DNA of 60,909 nt, from NCBI GenBank assembly GCA_028281495.1, contig JANQJU010000079.1, positions 1 through 60,909 of the forward strand. Direction: 5' to 3'. A program made the translations under genes and the position numbers. Within the stretch, counting starts at the first letter, position 1; each line of letters opens with the position of its first letter. The notes under the pieces were generated by a model. That model was not told where the DNA came from, made no database searches, and was given only the letters and a program-made list of their open reading frames with translations. Shown here piece after piece: positions 26,201 to 34,254 of the stretch. The DNA comes from SAR324 cluster bacterium. Lineage in GTDB: Bacteria; SAR324; NAC60-12.

Positions 26201-29200
26201 AGCTGCGTTTGAATTCGGACCAGATCCAGCTGATCCAAAACATTCAAAAGCTGGGCAAGGGTGTCTGAGACCTCTTTGAATTCGTTGATATTTTGTTCCA
26301 ACGATGCCTCGACCATCGTTGGAGTCCCCGCATTGGTTTCTGGCTCAAAGGTTTGGGCTTCCGCCAACAATCCGAGCATCCGAGTCTGTAGGCGTTGCAA
26401 TGCGACTTGCCTTAATGTGTTTCGAAAGCTAACTGGAAAATTCGGCAGACCGCTCTCCTCAAAATCTTGATACGGAATCGTCGTTTCGATCGCCCGTTTC
26501 AGCCGTTCTTCATCCCATCGCAATCGAGAGCCTTCTACCAGTTGAGTTGTTAGTTTCTGTGTTGGCTCGTCTGTCACAAATCGTTGATTTAAAAAATTGT
26601 CCAACGCCGTTTCGAGGGTCAGGAGAGGCTCTGCCACCTGAATGGGATCGGATGCGATGTTGGTTGGGATGACCGATTCCTCAGAACCGGCATTTCTCTT
26701 GGCAGCAGCCTCTTGTCGTCTCACCTCTTGTTCCGCGACTCGTGTGATTGACTTCGGATTTTTGACCACTTGTCTCACCCGGCGTCCTTGTCGAATCAAT
26801 TGGCTGGCTTTGATACCTTTAAACGCACTTTGCGCTTCTGAGAGCAAATCTTGCTGTACGGTCAATATCGGTCCTATCAATCGAGAATCCACTTCGGCGA
26901 GTCCTTCACGGAGCTTGTCGAAACGAGAACGGCCATTGGTTTCCACCTCGTTTCGTAAATCTCTTCCTAAAAAACGTGTTTTTTCGATTTGATCCATCAC
27001 GGCGGTGAAATCTCCACCCAAATTCCATTCCCGTTGCTGCAACCAACTCACTTGATCGGATTCCAAAAGATCTTCAAATTGGCCAATTTGTTCTTGCAAC
27101 GTTTGGAACTGGTTCAATTCTGGAGTTCCCCACGGTTCTAAAGGAAATTGATCGATATCGGTTGCTAGGCTTTGAGCGTTGGTGAGCAAGATATTATTGG
27201 TCATGAACTGCTCATAAAAAGAAGACGACAATCGTCGCACTTGAATCCGTGCTTTGAATCCAAAGATTTCCGTTTGGAAGGTCCGGTATCGCGAGTTTTT
27301 TAAAGCCGCATGGTAATACCCGGCATCGGTATAAAAGTTGGGTGGAAGGTCGAACGCGTATAAGTATTTCACGACTTTACCCAAATCTTGGAGCGAATCG
27401 CTTTCTTTCAGTCCATTGTAAAGCGCTGCATTGCTTTCCAATGCGTTCCAATCATCAACCAAGGTTTGGAGTGCAACGAAATCGGCTTGTTGAGTCAGTT
27501 CGGGCGAGTTTTTCGGAAACTCGGCCAATATGGTGGTGGGAGTGTCTTCTAACACTTTTTTGGCTTTTCGGTTCAGCTCAACAAACATGGACTCTAAAAT
27601 CACTGCGTCATAAGCCAATGTGAGCGCACCCAGAATATTGCCTTTAACGCTGTCAAAATAAGAACTTGGCAAAAACACCGAATTCAAATCGTTGGTACTG
27701 ATGTTGGTCATTCCTTGAATCAGATGAAGCGCATACTCCTTAAATGGACTGCTCCCCGAATCGCCTTTCAATTGCTTGAACAACGCCAAGCTGCTGGTGT
27801 CGACATTCTGGTCTTTGATTTGACTGATGTCGTTGGCAATCCCTTCCAGCACTGTGCTTACTGTTCCTTGCTCCCTGCTGATGCGCTCCGTAGCCCACCA
27901 GGTTCCACCCCCTATAATAATCAAAAAGGCCAATACAGCGGCTTGAGCTGCCCGAATACGGCGGTTCTCCGAAATGAACGTGCCCAAGACGGGTCGAGTG
28001 AGACCTTGCTCACTAAAAACCTTTTGTTCCAAGAAGTGTCGAACGAATATTGGAGTCTTTGCTTTAGGTTTCAGTGTATTGCCCTCTCCTATCATTTCGT
28101 CCATAGGAGTATCCGCCTCGTTTTCTTCCGACATATCGGCGGCAGCAGTTTGTTCTGAATTGTGATGACCGGAAAAATAGATCCCACGGAAAGCGAAAGG
28201 CTCGCGATAAGTGCTTTCTTTGAAGATATAATTCAGATAGATCCGCAACGATTCTTGAAGTGTCGCGAACAAACTAGGAAATAAGAAAAAACTGTCTGTG
28301 TCTGCGACTTGGATGCCGTCAGCAATCACTTCAGTCTGTGTTCGGGAGAGATCCCGATAGATATTGTTAAAAGACTCTTCGATCCAATCGTTCGAATAAA
28401 CGGTGTCCACGTTGTAGGGATTCGACCAACCAAACATATTATTGTAAAGGTGGTCGGGAATTTCAGCGCAGAAGCTTTGGAATCCGGCAATCTCATCACA
28501 CTTGGTGACCATCACATACACAGGAAAGCGAAGGCCTAGAATTTTTTGAGCTGTCCAAAGTTTTTGAGCCAGCACTTCCGCTTTGCGATGAATCCGCGCC
28601 ATTCGTTCTTCTTTTTCTTTGGCGGGACCAATCAAATCCGTACAGGGAATAGTGAGCACCACTCCATCAATCGGGCGCTTCATTCGATATTTTTGTAGCA
28701 GTCTCAATAAAGAGCGCCATCCTCGATCATTGGAAGATTCTTCATCCGATTTCAAAATGAAATCACCCAGCACGTCCAACACAATCCCTTTATCAAAAAA
28801 CCACCAAGTACACTTTTGTTTGATTCCCGTCCGAATCTCTTCTGGCTCGCCAAAAGGCAGGTGCAAACCCGCGTGGTTCAATAACGTTGATTTTCCGCAG
28901 GAGGATTCTCCAACCATCAGATACCACGGCGTTTTATAACGATAGTCGGAACCGGGATAATTGGTGCGCAACAGAGAGAGGGTCTTGCGAAAGGAAGTGC
29001 GTAAACCGCCAGTCACCGAGGAAACTTTTCGGGTGCTCAGATCGGAGTCAGTGGAGGAGTCTTGAGAAGATTTGTCGTCGCGGACATTTCCCTTGGCATT
29101 ATCGTCTAGCAGCGTGACTTGATCACGAAAGTTCTGCGATAAGGCATTTTGGTCCCGTAGGTGGGGAAAAGGAACGGATTGGGCTGACTTTTCGGAGCGG

Positions 29201-29340
29201 CTTCGTTTGATGAGATAACGGATCAGCAGCAAAACTAGCAGGACGACCAACAGGCCGATACCGCCGATGGCAACCCATACCAAATCGAAGTCCGAAATTT
29301 CAGCGATTAGAGCCTTGAATCGAGTAGTGAAAGCTTCCAT
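23254..29340 (-). CDS. tssM: Type VI secretion inner-membrane protein TssM (IcmF), with duplicated periplasmic region
   Basis: This is a 2,028-residue protein; typical TssM is about 1,100-1,300. Membrane helices are at about 21-44 and 460-482. Between them lies the cytoplasmic NTPase-like domain with Walker A GESSCGKS (144-151). The rest is periplasmic and largely helical. It contains two tandem, diverged copies of a module of about 550-600 residues, starting near 700 and 1300. Examples of matching pieces are VSWLQQREWNLG with LSWIFAQQLDLG, and PLYVVASQSFSNWNG with QLYLVSAQNFQVWDG. A single beta-rich domain near 1850-1950 (WELSFGETKIQD...GRWAYQTP) ends the chain; this is the part that contacts TssJ and the outer membrane in known systems. 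TssM spans the envelope and anchors the injection apparatus. tssL lies three bases upstream and tssA follows. Confidence 0.93.
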   Translation of the reverse strand: MEAFTTRFKALIAEISDFDLVWVAIGGIGLLVVLLVLLLIRYLIKRSRSEKSAQSVPFPHLRDQNALSQNFRDQVTLLDDNAKGNVRDDKSSQDSSTDSDLSTRKVSSVTGGLRTSFRKTLSLLRTNYPGSDYRYKTPWYLMVGESSCGKSTLLNHAGLHLPFGEPEEIRTGIKQKCTWWFFDKGIVLDVLGDFILKSDEESSNDRGWRSLLRLLQKYRMKRPIDGVVLTIPCTDLIGPAKEKEERMARIHRKAEVLAQKLWTAQKILGLRFPVYVMVTKCDEIAGFQSFCAEIPDHLYNNMFGWSNPYNVDTVYSNDWIEESFNNIYRDLSRTQTEVIADGIQVADTDSFFLFPSLFATLQESLRIYLNYIFKESTYREPFAFRGIYFSGHHNSEQTAAADMSEENEADTPMDEMIGEGNTLKPKAKTPIFVRHFLEQKVFSEQGLTRPVLGTFISENRRIRAAQAAVLAFLIIIGGGTWWATERISREQGTVSTVLEGIANDISQIKDQNVDTSSLALFKQLKGDSGSSPFKEYALHLIQGMTNISTNDLNSVFLPSSYFDSVKGNILGALTLAYDAVILESMFVELNRKAKKVLEDTPTTILAEFPKNSPELTQQADFVALQTLVDDWNALESNAALYNGLKESDSLQDLGKVVKYLYAFDLPPNFYTDAGYYHAALKNSRYRTFQTEIFGFKARIQVRRLSSSFYEQFMTNNILLTNAQSLATDIDQFPLEPWGTPELNQFQTLQEQIGQFEDLLESDQVSWLQQREWNLGGDFTAVMDQIEKTRFLGRDLRNEVETNGRSRFDKLREGLAEVDSRLIGPILTVQQDLLSEAQSAFKGIKASQLIRQGRRVRQVVKNPKSITRVAEQEVRRQEAAAKRNAGSEESVIPTNIASDPIQVAEPLLTLETALDNFLNQRFVTDEPTQKLTTQLVEGSRLRWDEERLKRAIETTIPYQDFEESGLPNFPVSFRNTLRQVALQRLQTRMLGLLAEAQTFEPETNAGTPTMVEASLEQNINEFKEVSDTLAQLLNVLDQLDLVRIQTQLEDLVVAQAYDLLSTVDNILEADPLYVVASQSFSNWNGEEVLTKALFGIDETAELRPYLDAQRTRMHDLANHFAAPVLGVLGDPQMSAGVNSSALVIKWQNILSELSQYDQKNPNNSIILLEDFILVGMDQITLPNCFDSTKPKQSSGFNFFQRREQQLLRQIRRRCGELANSEAQEIFNDTVTFFDQTTEDLNAPVPQRPPIPDDTLPVELPEFRALSAFTKSLQTPEENLDIFRQLSSVEGGENLEPFNPLIFQEEAQADFRILWNRWERVAFDENPFLRELQRLSNKMNAWTQQRNPTSQDVNRLRNILDSINRIESNLQNPSLSWIFAQQLDLGNKFNDLLNSVKDSSYLGESVQNQSSDLVQAAFRRLKDKIQSQRSELTGALLVTGSQNPFLIAPKTKAFQNVVTDFLAQPFMVDQTDRNFKTIAPTNTVMQWVPQILEETVTLLDPYEQFLSAQFSAVPINVQNKFKTLALNRFHRNLVVRIADAQNFVPVAEPFQRLGIERNLQSDIQNFQNSAKPVGQLLSIFRQLQFNTSYQNLFDLVVPQANRLLVATDRFLVNGQLYLVSAQNFQVWDGKKSPWLVFGASDEKQIGAYLETQRERVRVLANQYAKPLIDFLTTRDTPPASLNVALINRWQQILKSFEQFDNKQPGNAISAMDNFVKTELSQLNVANCLSELVPPPAGSDNYFREQLRQMVQDFRSRCLELVNSEALSQYAAFKQTFDTTVFGQFPFADVSAGKTVADLSPSDLRDFFTAFDAYQEQGRPLLEQSTKYRVSKIRVLAFLDQLKEVRTFFAPFLDNGSGDPPVFDLDVEFRANQSQEVGGNQIIAWELSFGETKIQDSQPETQGRWAYQTPMKLSLRWAKDSPYLPVPEETKRMTIEDGQVVYNYPQQWALLELLQKQAAVFTDFSSPTDSEPQTLKFEISTFLQESEVVPGEKLENDLKVKVFIRVKVWSPDRKKQLVFRPFPTSAPRLEP
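23880..27235 (-). repeat. Tandem coding duplication inside tssM
   Basis: The two modules lie roughly at 27235-25520 and 25440-23880 and are recognisable only at protein level. In order, their shared blocks are SWxxxxxxxLG; FLxQxF followed by LQRLQTRMLGLLAEAQTFEP versus LNRFHRNLVVRIADAQNFVP; YVVASQSF versus YLVSAQNF; a segment with DAQRTRMHDLANHFAAP versus ETQRERVRVLANQYAKP; and RRCGELANSEA versus SRCLELVNSEA. Module 1 carries about 60 extra residues, a charged segment around residues 880-930. Boundaries are estimates. Confidence 0.85.
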
Positions 29341-29343
29341 AGG

Positions 29344-30138
29344 TTATCTCCGGAGTGAACTTTCAACAACGTGAATCCGCTCAATCACATCCTTGATTTC
29401 CTTAGTGAGGTCCGTCCATAGATAATGTTGCATGCCCAACCATCCGATCACCAATAGTGCAAGAAGTACAAACCACTTTTTCGGCCCCGGCAAATCCTTG
29501 GAGTGGCGGTTCACCAACGAGTGTTCATAGGTATCAGGACAGAGGCGTTTGGCTTCGTTATTGTACAAAAAGTCACCGATGCTGTCAGGATCCCGTTGAG
29601 CGATGAAACCGAACAGTTGAAGTCGATATTTTTCCAGCTCCTTTTGGTCTTCTTCTCCACGGTATTTGCCTTCAAACCCTAGCGCAATGGCCATCAAATA
29701 CACTTGGGCCAATTCGCGTTTTAAGTGATCCCGTTCTTGAAGCAATTTGTCCAATTTTCGGAAAATGGTTTCGCCTGCACTATGGGAATGGAACAATTCA
29801 GATTCCAGAAGTTGAGAACGCCACATGGTTTTGCCTTTCCAGTCTAGGCTAAGAAAGATCTCATCTCCCAAAGCGGCCATCAAGTATTGGGCTTCTTTGT
29901 ATTGCTCCAATCCATCGCTGCTTCGTTCTGCCTGACGCTCTTGCTTTTGAAGAATGGAAATCAAGCGCTTGCGGATCGATTGGTTTAGAGCCATATCATT
30001 CGCTGAATCCGCTTTGGACATAGAAGCAGTTGGAGCGCTGGACGCAATCCTTTGTTTGGCTCGAATCACTTCGGTATAAAACTCCCGAAAGTGATCCATT
30101 AATATCGAACCGCTCTGTTCTGCCGTTTCCATAACCAT
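29344..30138 (-). CDS. tssL: Type VI secretion protein TssL (DotU family)
   Basis: This is a 264-residue inner-membrane protein with a large cytoplasmic N-terminal domain and one C-terminal membrane helix (about 225-245, KKWFVLLALLVIGWLG). DotU-family features include YLMAALGDEIFLSLDWKGKTMWRSQLLESELFHSHSAGETIFRKLD and AQVYLMAIALGFEGKYRG. It has no C-terminal OmpA-like peptidoglycan-binding extension, so cell-wall anchoring must come from another protein. TssL pairs with TssM in the membrane complex. It starts one base before the tssK stop codon region, and a second Met at 30132 is an equally good start. Confidence 0.92.
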   Translation of the reverse strand: MVMETAEQSGSILMDHFREFYTEVIRAKQRIASSAPTASMSKADSANDMALNQSIRKRLISILQKQERQAERSSDGLEQYKEAQYLMAALGDEIFLSLDWKGKTMWRSQLLESELFHSHSAGETIFRKLDKLLQERDHLKRELAQVYLMAIALGFEGKYRGEEDQKELEKYRLQLFGFIAQRDPDSIGDFLYNNEAKRLCPDTYEHSLVNRHSKDLPGPKKWFVLLALLVIGWLGMQHYLWTDLTKEIKDVIERIHVVESSLRR

Positions 30139-30139
30139 C

Positions 30140-31471
30140 TCATTGCTTTTTCACATAGAGCACAATTTCCGCCGGTTTTTGGGCGGCCGAGCTGTCGTGA
30201 TTGAAAATATGCAACACTTCTTCTGGCATGATAAATTTAGAATCGACCTTGATTGAGGCAATTAGCACATCCTGTGCAGGCACAAATTCATCCACTTTTT
30301 CCACTTTTTGACGCTTGGGTCCTAAAATTCGTTTTTCCTGCATGGAAGGAATTTGACTTTCGGAACCAATGACGGCTTCGTTCAGCCAATCCATCACCAG
30401 ATCGGTCGCCATTCCAGGTTGTGCTCTCACTCCAATTGTCAGCAGAGTACCGACCCATTTCTTCTGAAGCATGAGCGTGAATTCCCCATTTTCCTCTTGC
30501 ATCGGAATGGCAGTGTATTTTTCCAAGATGCCTTCATCAATAGCCCGGAATATAAATTTTTGGGCCTGCGAAAAGGTGGCAAGCAAATCGTTGTGATCGT
30601 AAGGCGTGAGGATCGGTGGCACCATACTGGGACTTACCGCAGCCACATGACCGGTGAGCATACACAGAGAGAGGTACAGCGGAAATGGATGGGACACGCC
30701 CGAATAAAGAATAGCTTCAAATTGTGGCAAGGTTCCAACGAGGCTTTGTATCAGGTGTTTGTTTTCTAGAATCAGAGGCGCGTTCAACGCGAGGGAGGGA
30801 GAACGCAGGCTTTGGGACAAAAAGGCCGCCTTTTCTCGCAGCCGCTTTGCAATGTCGGCGCACAGTTTCCCGACTTCGGATTTCACAGGAACCGACAAGG
30901 TGGGCGGAATATAATCGGTTTGTGAAAAGGATTCGTTGGTGTAGGCGATGCGAGCAATTGGAAAAGTGCTGTATTTTTTGGGGGGCTTCTCTGTGACCAG
31001 AAGACTCAAGCGCGGCTTCAAGCGAGGAATTCGTAACTCATCTTCTCCGGTGTTGGCATCGGAAATCGAAGGACCTTCCACGGATTCCATCCGAGCCAAG
31101 CCCGCTCGGCTATCGCCAGTCGGATTTTTATTTGCCGCCACCGCCAGTTGGATGGTGACTGGAGCTTGTTTGATATCATCCGTGTAAGCGGTGAGATCCA
31201 CTTCGATATCTTGGCCATCGTAGGCATAGTGCGAAACAACCAGCCCATCCGGCATCACGGCTTCCAATTCAGCAATCCGAAACGTGCCGTTCACGAGCAA
31301 AACGGGGTCGACTTTAAGATGAACGACTCCCCAATGGTAGGGAGCTGCCAAATGAGTGTGATAATGCAACAACTCTTCATTGCGCAGCGACATTTGCTGG
31401 AAGTGCTGAGGAGCAAGGAGCATGCCCTCGTGCCATTGAATTGCCTCCGGAATGTCACGGGAATTTATCAT
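30140..31471 (-). CDS. tssK: Type VI secretion baseplate protein TssK
   Basis: This is a 443-residue protein. The N-terminus AIQWHEGMLLAPQHFQQMSLRNEELLHYH is the family hallmark. The middle contains RIPRLKPRLSLLVTEKPPKKYSTFPIARI and the C-terminal part RAIDEGILEKYTAIPMQEENGEFTLMLQKKW. TssK trimers link the baseplate to the TssL-TssM membrane complex, so it is the only baseplate component encoded here. The gene is 33 bases downstream of tssJ and immediately upstream of tssL. Confidence 0.93.
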   Translation of the reverse strand: MINSRDIPEAIQWHEGMLLAPQHFQQMSLRNEELLHYHTHLAAPYHWGVVHLKVDPVLLVNGTFRIAELEAVMPDGLVVSHYAYDGQDIEVDLTAYTDDIKQAPVTIQLAVAANKNPTGDSRAGLARMESVEGPSISDANTGEDELRIPRLKPRLSLLVTEKPPKKYSTFPIARIAYTNESFSQTDYIPPTLSVPVKSEVGKLCADIAKRLREKAAFLSQSLRSPSLALNAPLILENKHLIQSLVGTLPQFEAILYSGVSHPFPLYLSLCMLTGHVAAVSPSMVPPILTPYDHNDLLATFSQAQKFIFRAIDEGILEKYTAIPMQEENGEFTLMLQKKWVGTLLTIGVRAQPGMATDLVMDWLNEAVIGSESQIPSMQEKRILGPKRQKVEKVDEFVPAQDVLIASIKVDSKFIMPEEVLHIFNHDSSAAQKPAEIVLYVKKQ

Positions 31472-31504
31472 GAATTGCCCTCCTATTAACCTCGCAATTT
31501 CAAT

Positions 31505-31954
31505 TTATTTTGCAGGCCTCACTGCAAAATCCTCCTCTTGAAAGTCCACTGTCACCGAAGCACAAGCTTGTGTGAACGCTCGATGATCACCAGGGGATTG
31601 ATAATCTGCAAAAATCAATGCGCCGGGAGACTGAGACAAAATCAACTTACGCAACGGGATCATTTGCGGCGAAACTTGCTGAGCAGGGATCCATTCCCAT
31701 TGCCGCAGTTCGAGTGCAGGGGGATCATTGGACGAAAGATCTTTCAATATCTGTGCTCGCTTGGCAAACCACTCCTTCGCCGTAAGTCCGATCAACTCTT
31801 GAAAAACGTCTTCATCGTAGACAACGAGCAAATCCACCGCAATGGGAGAATTTTGATTGGCCTTTTCAGCAATGTTGACCTTCATATTGAGAGTACCGGA
31901 GCAACAGCCGGCTAAACCAATCAATAAAAGAAGCAACAAAAGGGTTGGTCGCAT
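31505..31954 (-). CDS. tssJ: Type VI secretion lipoprotein TssJ
   Basis: This is a 149-residue lipoprotein. The signal peptide ends in the lipobox LAGC, with the lipidated Cys at residue 17. The mature part is a small beta-sandwich of the TssJ/VasD family: LNMKVNIAEKANQN, then PIAVDLLVVYDEDVFQELIGLTAKEWFAKRAQI, then FADYQSPGDHRAFTQA. TssJ sits on the inner leaflet of the outer membrane and binds the C-terminal domain of TssM. It is the first gene of the tssJKLMA operon. Confidence 0.9.
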   Translation of the reverse strand: MRPTLLLLLLLIGLAGCCSGTLNMKVNIAEKANQNSPIAVDLLVVYDEDVFQELIGLTAKEWFAKRAQILKDLSSNDPPALELRQWEWIPAQQVSPQMIPLRKLILSQSPGALIFADYQSPGDHRAFTQACASVTVDFQEEDFAVRPAK

Positions 31955-32260
31955 TCTTCTTCAGTGGCTTGGAGTGAACATAGCTCCTAGTGAAAAAATA
32001 CACCTCTTTGGTGAATTTCAATGTGGACATCCCATGTTTTGAGTACAATAGCAAGACCGACACAATCAACCCCAAAGTTCAGGCGTCAACCCTCTTCCTA
32101 TGCTTGCAATTCAGCTACTTATGTGTAGCTTACGGCTAGATACATTACACTCAAATTGAGGAAAAACATTGATTTTTGAAAAGCTTTTATATTATCTCAA
32201 ACTCTCATGTGAAAGCTGTCACAAACCATGAACACATCCCTTGTAGGAGGAGAGCAGAAG
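31955..32260. other. 306-bp divergent promoter region between tssJ and the HU gene
   Basis: No gene was seen. A TTGATT at 32169 and TATTAT/TATATT around 32188-32195 could be a promoter for the HU gene, but the spacing of 13-15 bases is short. No sigma-54-type element (GG-N10-GC in consensus context) was found in front of tssJ. Confidence 0.3.
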
Positions 32261-32557
32261 ATGAACAAATCCCAATTGATTGAGCAGTTGACTTTGGAAA
32301 CCAAACAGAACCCACGGGTCGTGGATGAAGCTGTGAATATCTTTTTTGATCAAATCAAAGATGCTCTGAAAACAGGCGACAAAGTGGAGATTCGAGGTTT
32401 TGGTTCGTTCCTGTTGAAAGAATATGAAGGCTATGTGGGGCGCAATCCCAAGACAGGCGCAAAAGTGAATGTTCCCCCTAAGAAGCTCCCCGTATTCCGG
32501 ACCGGGAAAGACCTCAAAGAACGGGTAAAAAGCTCTGAAAAACCTATCAAACGATAG
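32261..32557 (+). CDS. HU/IHF-family DNA-binding protein
   Basis: This is a 98-residue nucleoid protein. The first half is a dimerising helix pair (MNKSQLIEQLTLET, then VVDEAVNIFFDQIKDALK). It continues with KVEIRGFGSFLLKEYEG and the signature arm GRNPKTGAKVNVPPKKLPVF ending in GKDLKERV. The Pro at the arm tip intercalates into DNA. Sequence alone does not separate HU from an IHF subunit. The start at 32261 follows GTAGGAGG; an in-frame ATG eleven codons earlier precedes the ribosome site. Confidence 0.92.
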   Translation: MNKSQLIEQLTLETKQNPRVVDEAVNIFFDQIKDALKTGDKVEIRGFGSFLLKEYEGYVGRNPKTGAKVNVPPKKLPVFRTGKDLKERVKSSEKPIKR

Positions 32558-32558
32558 G
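32543..32558 (-). terminator. Rho-independent terminator for fliM (minus strand)
   Basis: CCTATC (32543-32548) and GATAGG (32553-32558) form a 6-bp stem with a 4-base loop. Read on the minus strand it is followed by TTTTTC. It overlaps the last codons of the HU gene, which faces fliM with only three bases between the stops. Confidence 0.65.
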
Positions 32559-32560
32559 GA

Positions 32561-33589
32561 TTATTTATCTTCTGTAAACTCGTCCATCCAGTTGTGACTG
32601 GGACGAGGTTCATACAAGAGGTCCGTGATTTTCATCGCCAAATTACCTCGGTAGGCTCCTTGCACTCCTTGGAATTTTGGAACGTTTTCGACCAACAAAT
32701 CCAAAGGCTTTTCACTGTCTTGGTCTAGCATGATGTGATCGCCAACCGATAAGGTCAAAAACTTCCTTAACGACAGTTTCGCTTTGCCCAAATTGACCTT
32801 GACCTCAACCTCAGTTTGTAAAATGCCGTTAGTCAATCGAGACAACAACGCTTCGTTGACTTCGGTGTGTTCACTTTGATACCCCGCATTCAATTTGGAA
32901 CGAATGGGTTCCAGCATCGTGTACGGAAGGCAAATACTTAGCGTCATCGGAGCGCGATGGACTTCGACATCAAAAGTGGTCACTACCACCACCTCGCTTG
33001 CCGGAATGTTGTGGATGAATTGGGGGTGGGTTTCCATTCGACTGAAGATGACTTGGAGTGGCACGACAGGACGCCAAGCGTTTTGCAAATCTTCCAATGC
33101 ACTATTGATCACCAATAGAAGCATACGATTTTCAATGTTGGTGAAGTCCCGGGGCGGCAAATTGGGTTCCAGCACTCCTAAACCTCCTAACATCATGTCC
33201 ACAAACGAAAATACCAATGGACGTTCGCAAACCAAAAGTCCGCTTCCCCGAAGTGGTGACAAACGGAATAAACACAAAGCCGTTGGATGTGAGGTGGTTT
33301 TGATGAAATCTTTGAAATTGACCAATTCTGTGGATCGAACCGACACATCAATGGGCCGACGCATATGATTGGTGACCGTTTGCCGAAAAAGTCGCGAAAA
33401 ATGCTCGTGAATCATCTCCAAAGTGGGCATCCGGCCTCGAATCACCCGATCCGGATGCGTGAGGTCATAAGGAACGATTTCGTCAATATCTTCGGGGTAT
33501 CCATCGTCGGGTTCGATGGCAGTTCCATCCAACTGCCCCATTTCTCGAAGCAATAGGTCGATTTCTGCTTGTGTTAATATTCCTTCCAA
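32561..33589 (-). CDS. fliM: Flagellar motor switch protein FliM
   Basis: This is a protein of about 342 residues. The N-terminal EGILTQAEIDLLLREM is the CheY-P-binding segment. The middle domain shows LEMIHEHFSRLFRQTVTNHMRRPIDV and FVDMMLGGLG. The C-terminal SpoA/FliN-like domain contains ILQTEVEVKVNLGKAKLSLRKFLTLSVGDHIMLDQ. FliM forms the C-ring that sets the direction of flagellar rotation. No ATG is available near the correct N-terminus. The TTG at 33589 is chosen because AGAGGTG lies at the right distance; GTG at 33595 and TTG at 33607 are alternatives. No other flagellar gene is adjacent, so it is outside any flagellar operon. Confidence 0.9.
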   Translation of the reverse strand: MEGILTQAEIDLLLREMGQLDGTAIEPDDGYPEDIDEIVPYDLTHPDRVIRGRMPTLEMIHEHFSRLFRQTVTNHMRRPIDVSVRSTELVNFKDFIKTTSHPTALCLFRLSPLRGSGLLVCERPLVFSFVDMMLGGLGVLEPNLPPRDFTNIENRMLLLVINSALEDLQNAWRPVVPLQVIFSRMETHPQFIHNIPASEVVVVTTFDVEVHRAPMTLSICLPYTMLEPIRSKLNAGYQSEHTEVNEALLSRLTNGILQTEVEVKVNLGKAKLSLRKFLTLSVGDHIMLDQDSEKPLDLLVENVPKFQGVQGAYRGNLAMKITDLLYEPRPSHNWMDEFTEDK

Positions 33590-33698
33590 ATTCACCTCTT
33601 GGATCAAATGAAAAATTCATGATATTCCACATAAAATTCAACTATGCCATTGCTGATTTTCAACAATCAAGCTAGCCACCTCAAAACCTAAAAGGCTT

Positions 33699-34157
33699 AT
33701 GAAACTCGGAGTTTTAGTTTATATCGAAGATGCAGGGAAGGTCTTGATGATCCACCGGCAGAAAAAAGACGAACATAAAGGCTTGTGGCTCGCTCCAGGA
33801 GGAAAGCTCGAAAAAAATGAAGCCCCGCGTGAAGCTGCCATTCGAGAAGTGAAAGAAGAAACCGGATTGGACATCGATCAGCTCGCGTTAAAAGGCGTAT
33901 TGACCTTTCCTGATGATGGGGACTCTCCATTTGGTGACGAGTGGCATGTGTTTGTTTTTCATGCTTTACAGCCGAAAGGACAACTCACCGCAGACTGCCC
34001 TGAAGGCCATTTGGAATGGATTCCTCGTGATGAACTGGTTGAGCTACCCATGTGGAAGGGGGATCAAGTTTTCACGCTCAAAGTTTTCGAAAACGAGATC
34101 TTTGAAGGGAAATTGCACTACAAATCACACGATTTGGTGAGTATGGTGTTCTGGTAA
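33699..34157 (+). CDS. Nudix hydrolase (MutT-like)
   Basis: This is a 152-residue enzyme. The Nudix box is complete and canonical: G, five residues, E, seven residues, then REVKEETGL (from about residue 35). The metal-binding glutamates lie in the REVKEE part. The context HRQKKDEHKGLWLAPGGKLE resembles 8-oxo-dGTP/NTP pyrophosphatases, but substrates of this family cannot be told from the box alone. The reaction is hydrolysis of a nucleoside-diphosphate-linked compound. It stands alone, divergent from fliM. Confidence 0.9.
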   Translation: MKLGVLVYIEDAGKVLMIHRQKKDEHKGLWLAPGGKLEKNEAPREAAIREVKEETGLDIDQLALKGVLTFPDDGDSPFGDEWHVFVFHALQPKGQLTADCPEGHLEWIPRDELVELPMWKGDQVFTLKVFENEIFEGKLHYKSHDLVSMVFW

Positions 34158-34254
34158 GATTCAGGCACCAGCTCAATATTGTTCAGTCCTGGAATTTATG
34201 GCTAACGACTCAAAAAGAATACGATTCTGACCAGAATATGCAGAGAGGATACAT

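Noticed and set aside
32169..32195. A sigma-70 promoter (TTGATT, TATTAT) for the HU gene
   Set aside because: The spacer is only about 13-15 bases, so it was mentioned in the intergenic note but not called as a promoter.
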